Assembly (NCBI GenBank): GCA_030050125.1
Contig: JASIJN010000403.1
Location: 1 to 7,946 of the forward strand
Source: Streptosporangiaceae bacterium
Lineage (GTDB): Bacteria; Actinomycetota; Actinomycetes; Streptosporangiales; Streptosporangiaceae
Reading direction: 5' to 3'
DNA: 7,946 nt
The position numbers were made by a program, and so were the translations under genes. Below are positions 6,694 through 7,946 of this stretch, in pieces. Each line of letters opens with the position of its first letter. The first letter of the stretch is position 1. A model generated the notes under the pieces. It saw only the letters and a program-made list of their open reading frames with translations, had not been told where the DNA came from and made no database searches.

Positions 6694-7239
6694 TCACGAG
6701 CCGGTGCGGACCGGTTCTGCCACGGTTTCCAGCAGGCCGGTCGCGGTGTCGTAGACGTGGCCGGAGACGGTGATCCTCGTGGAGACCTGGGGCGCGGCGA
6801 GGATCTTCGCGACGTCGCCCCGGACGGTCTCGGCGGGCACGGTCGCGGGCAGGGCGGCTAGCTGCCGCTCGTCGTACCCGGAGCGCAGCGCGAACCCGTG
6901 TCGCAGTTCAGGATCTTCGAGCAGCCGGCTGCCGCAGTCAGTGTGGTGGATGACCGCGGCCTCAAAGTACGGGCCTTGGGGAGCCTTGGCCTCGACGAGG
7001 AAACCGATATAAGACAGGTCCCTGATGACCGCGTCGATCACGCGGCCGCCGACCGTCCGTGCCACGATCGCGTCGCCGAACTCGAGTCCGAGGAAGTCAG
7101 CGGGGTCCGTCCGAGGGTCGATGCAGGTGATGATGTACAGGCCCTTGAACGGCAGGAACGGGAGGCGCGGAGTGTTGCGCCAGGCGCCGCTGCTGGCGAA
7201 CGCTTTGTTGCGCTCCAGCAGCGCAGTGATGTTCGACAT
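6694..7239 (-). CDS. Beta-class carbonic anhydrase-like protein
   Basis: A 181-residue protein expected to interconvert CO2 and bicarbonate with a zinc ion. Zinc and active-site residues appear as Cys39-Ile-Asp41-Pro-Arg43 (the CxDxR motif) and His99-Thr-Asp-Cys102 in HHTDCG, giving the usual Cys2His set plus the Asp/Arg pair. The HHTDCG block and the C-terminal GHVYDTATGLLETV resemble small mycobacterial enzymes such as Rv1284, as recalled rather than searched. The usual RNAGG segment reads RTVGG (61-65), which is atypical. The start at 7239 is chosen because GGAAGG lies seven bases upstream; an in-frame alternative at 7296 would add 19 residues of poor character. The gene follows the alpha/beta-hydrolase gene by 93 bases on the same strand. 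It is possibly cytoplasmic: no signal peptide is seen. Confidence 0.85.
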   Translation of the reverse strand: MSNITALLERNKAFASSGAWRNTPRLPFLPFKGLYIITCIDPRTDPADFLGLEFGDAIVARTVGGRVIDAVIRDLSYIGFLVEAKAPQGPYFEAAVIHHTDCGSRLLEDPELRHGFALRSGYDERQLAALPATVPAETVRGDVAKILAAPQVSTRITVSGHVYDTATGLLETVAEPVRTGS

Positions 7240-7246
7240 GGCATCG

Positions 7247-7252
7247 CCTTCC
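7247..7252 (-). promoter_or_regulatory. Ribosome binding site of the carbonic anhydrase gene
   Basis: The minus strand reads GGAAGG, seven bases before the ATG at 7239. It favours that start over the upstream one at 7296. Confidence 0.65.
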
Positions 7253-7300
7253 GTGGCGGAGGTGGCATCGCGGCTTTGGCGTTCCCCCGCGCGCACAGGC

Positions 7301-7326
7301 AGAATCCCAAAGAGGTATAAGAATCC
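7301..7326. repeat. Direct repeat AGAATCC upstream of the carbonic anhydrase gene
   Basis: AGAATCC occurs at 7301-7307 and 7320-7326, 19 bases apart, in the 93-base gap between the hydrolase stop and the carbonic anhydrase start. On the minus strand a TTATAC (7320-7315) lies between them and could be a -10 box, but I see no matching -35. It is either a paired regulator site or chance. Confidence 0.25.
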
Positions 7327-7332
7327 TGCATC

Positions 7333-7946
7333 TCACCGCCGGGCGTCATCGAGGTGGCCGAGCAGGGCGATCGACAGTTCCGGGCTCTCGACATGCGCGT
7401 TGTGGCCAAGGCCCGGCAGCGTGACCGTGGGGGCACCCAGCCGGGCGAGCTGCTCGTCGGTGTTCATCGGGTCGTTCCGGCCGCGCGCAAGGAGCACCGG
7501 CGCCTGGGACCGCGCAAGCAATTGCGCCATGTCGGGCGCCCCGACGCCGAAAGTGCCTGGGTCCATCGCTAGCCGCCATTTCCCGTCCTGCTCACCCAAC
7601 CCGGCGTCCACGGCGGGATCATCGGCAGCTAGCAGGCCAGCCAGGCCAGACACGCGCAAATAGCGGGCCGCAGCCTCATCGCGCGAGCCGAACCATGCCG
7701 GTGACCGCCTGGATGCGGCCTGCGCCCTCTCCAGATCCTCATCGGTCCAGACGACCTTGATCCCCAGGCCGATGACCGCTTGCACGGGCACGGCGAGCCT
7801 GCCGCTGGCCAGCGCCAGGCCGACCACCCCGCCCAGGGAGTGCCCCAGCACGACAACGCGCGTCTCGGGGCCGACGATGCTGGCGACCGCATCGGCGAGG
7901 TTGCCGAAGGTGTACTCAGAGAGCGGCCGCGAGCCGCCGTGACCGG
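7333..7946 (-). CDS. Alpha/beta-hydrolase, 5' partial (N-terminus beyond the window)
   Basis: The C-terminal 203 residues of an alpha/beta-hydrolase-fold enzyme. The frame stays open to the right edge, so the GTG at 7851 inside the nucleophile elbow is not the start. The first visible residues include HGGSRPLSEYTFGNLADAV, the usual region after strand 4. Next comes the elbow VVVLGHSLGG with Ser codon 7839-7837, then a lid-like helical region containing WFGSRDEAAARYLRV. The catalytic acid is probably the Asp in ARGRNDPMNT and the His lies in LPGLGHNAHVESPE. The triad is therefore complete in the visible part. The substrate (ester, lactone or C-C bond) cannot be inferred. It lies upstream of the carbonic anhydrase gene on the same strand and may be co-transcribed with it. 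Confidence 0.9.
   Translation of the reverse strand, partial: GHGGSRPLSEYTFGNLADAVASIVGPETRVVVLGHSLGGVVGLALASGRLAVPVQAVIGLGIKVVWTDEDLERAQAASRRSPAWFGSRDEAAARYLRVSGLAGLLAADDPAVDAGLGEQDGKWRLAMDPGTFGVGAPDMAQLLARSQAPVLLARGRNDPMNTDEQLARLGAPTVTLPGLGHNAHVESPELSIALLGHLDDARR

Noticed and set aside
7333..7851. Treating the GTG at 7851 as the start of the alpha/beta-hydrolase
   Set aside because: It would begin inside the nucleophile elbow; the frame continues upstream with family-like sequence to the window edge.
1..7946. CRISPR array, tRNA, rRNA, insertion sequence or defence system
   Set aside because: No regularly spaced repeats, cloverleaf, transposase motifs, terminal inverted repeats or nuclease/sensor modules of defence type were seen. 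The only nuclease is a housekeeping AP endonuclease.

Overview
The window is high-GC DNA whose codons strongly favour G or C at third positions, with long antisense shadow frames. This points to an actinobacterium (Actinomycetota), probably a filamentous, soil-type relative of Streptomyces or the Streptosporangiales; I cannot place it more precisely. There are seven protein-coding genes, two of them cut by the window edges. I see no RNA genes, CRISPR array, insertion sequence or phage genes.

Left part (1-2531): a plus-strand bifunctional penicillin-binding protein (glycosyltransferase 51 plus transpeptidase) that lacks its extreme N-terminus. It is convergent with a minus-strand block read from right to left. 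That block holds an MFS exporter (5142-3925), a 101-residue three-helix membrane protein of unknown function (3719-3414) and deoxyribonuclease IV (3326-2532). A hairpin with a T-rich tail overlaps the exporter stop codon, so the exporter probably ends its own transcript. The small membrane protein and the DNA-repair nuclease then form a separate unit.

Right part: an AT-rich divergent intergenic region (about 32% GC over 5141-5190) separates the exporter from a plus-strand epoxide hydrolase (5434-6651). The hydrolase is convergent with a minus-strand beta-class carbonic anhydrase (7239-6694), and a strong 9-bp hairpin with a GGAA loop lies between their stop codons. Upstream of the anhydrase, on the same strand, is the C-terminal part of an alpha/beta-hydrolase that runs off the right edge.

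These look mostly like independent housekeeping or accessory metabolic genes: cell-wall synthesis, base-excision repair, efflux, epoxide hydrolysis and CO2/bicarbonate interconversion. I see no convincing new multi-gene system. The points most worth checking are an Asp in place of the usual Asn in the transpeptidase SxN motif, the cysteine-rich extracellular parts of the same protein, a diverged 26-bp tandem duplication that sets the stop codon of the small membrane protein, and an altered RNAGG-type motif in the carbonic anhydrase.
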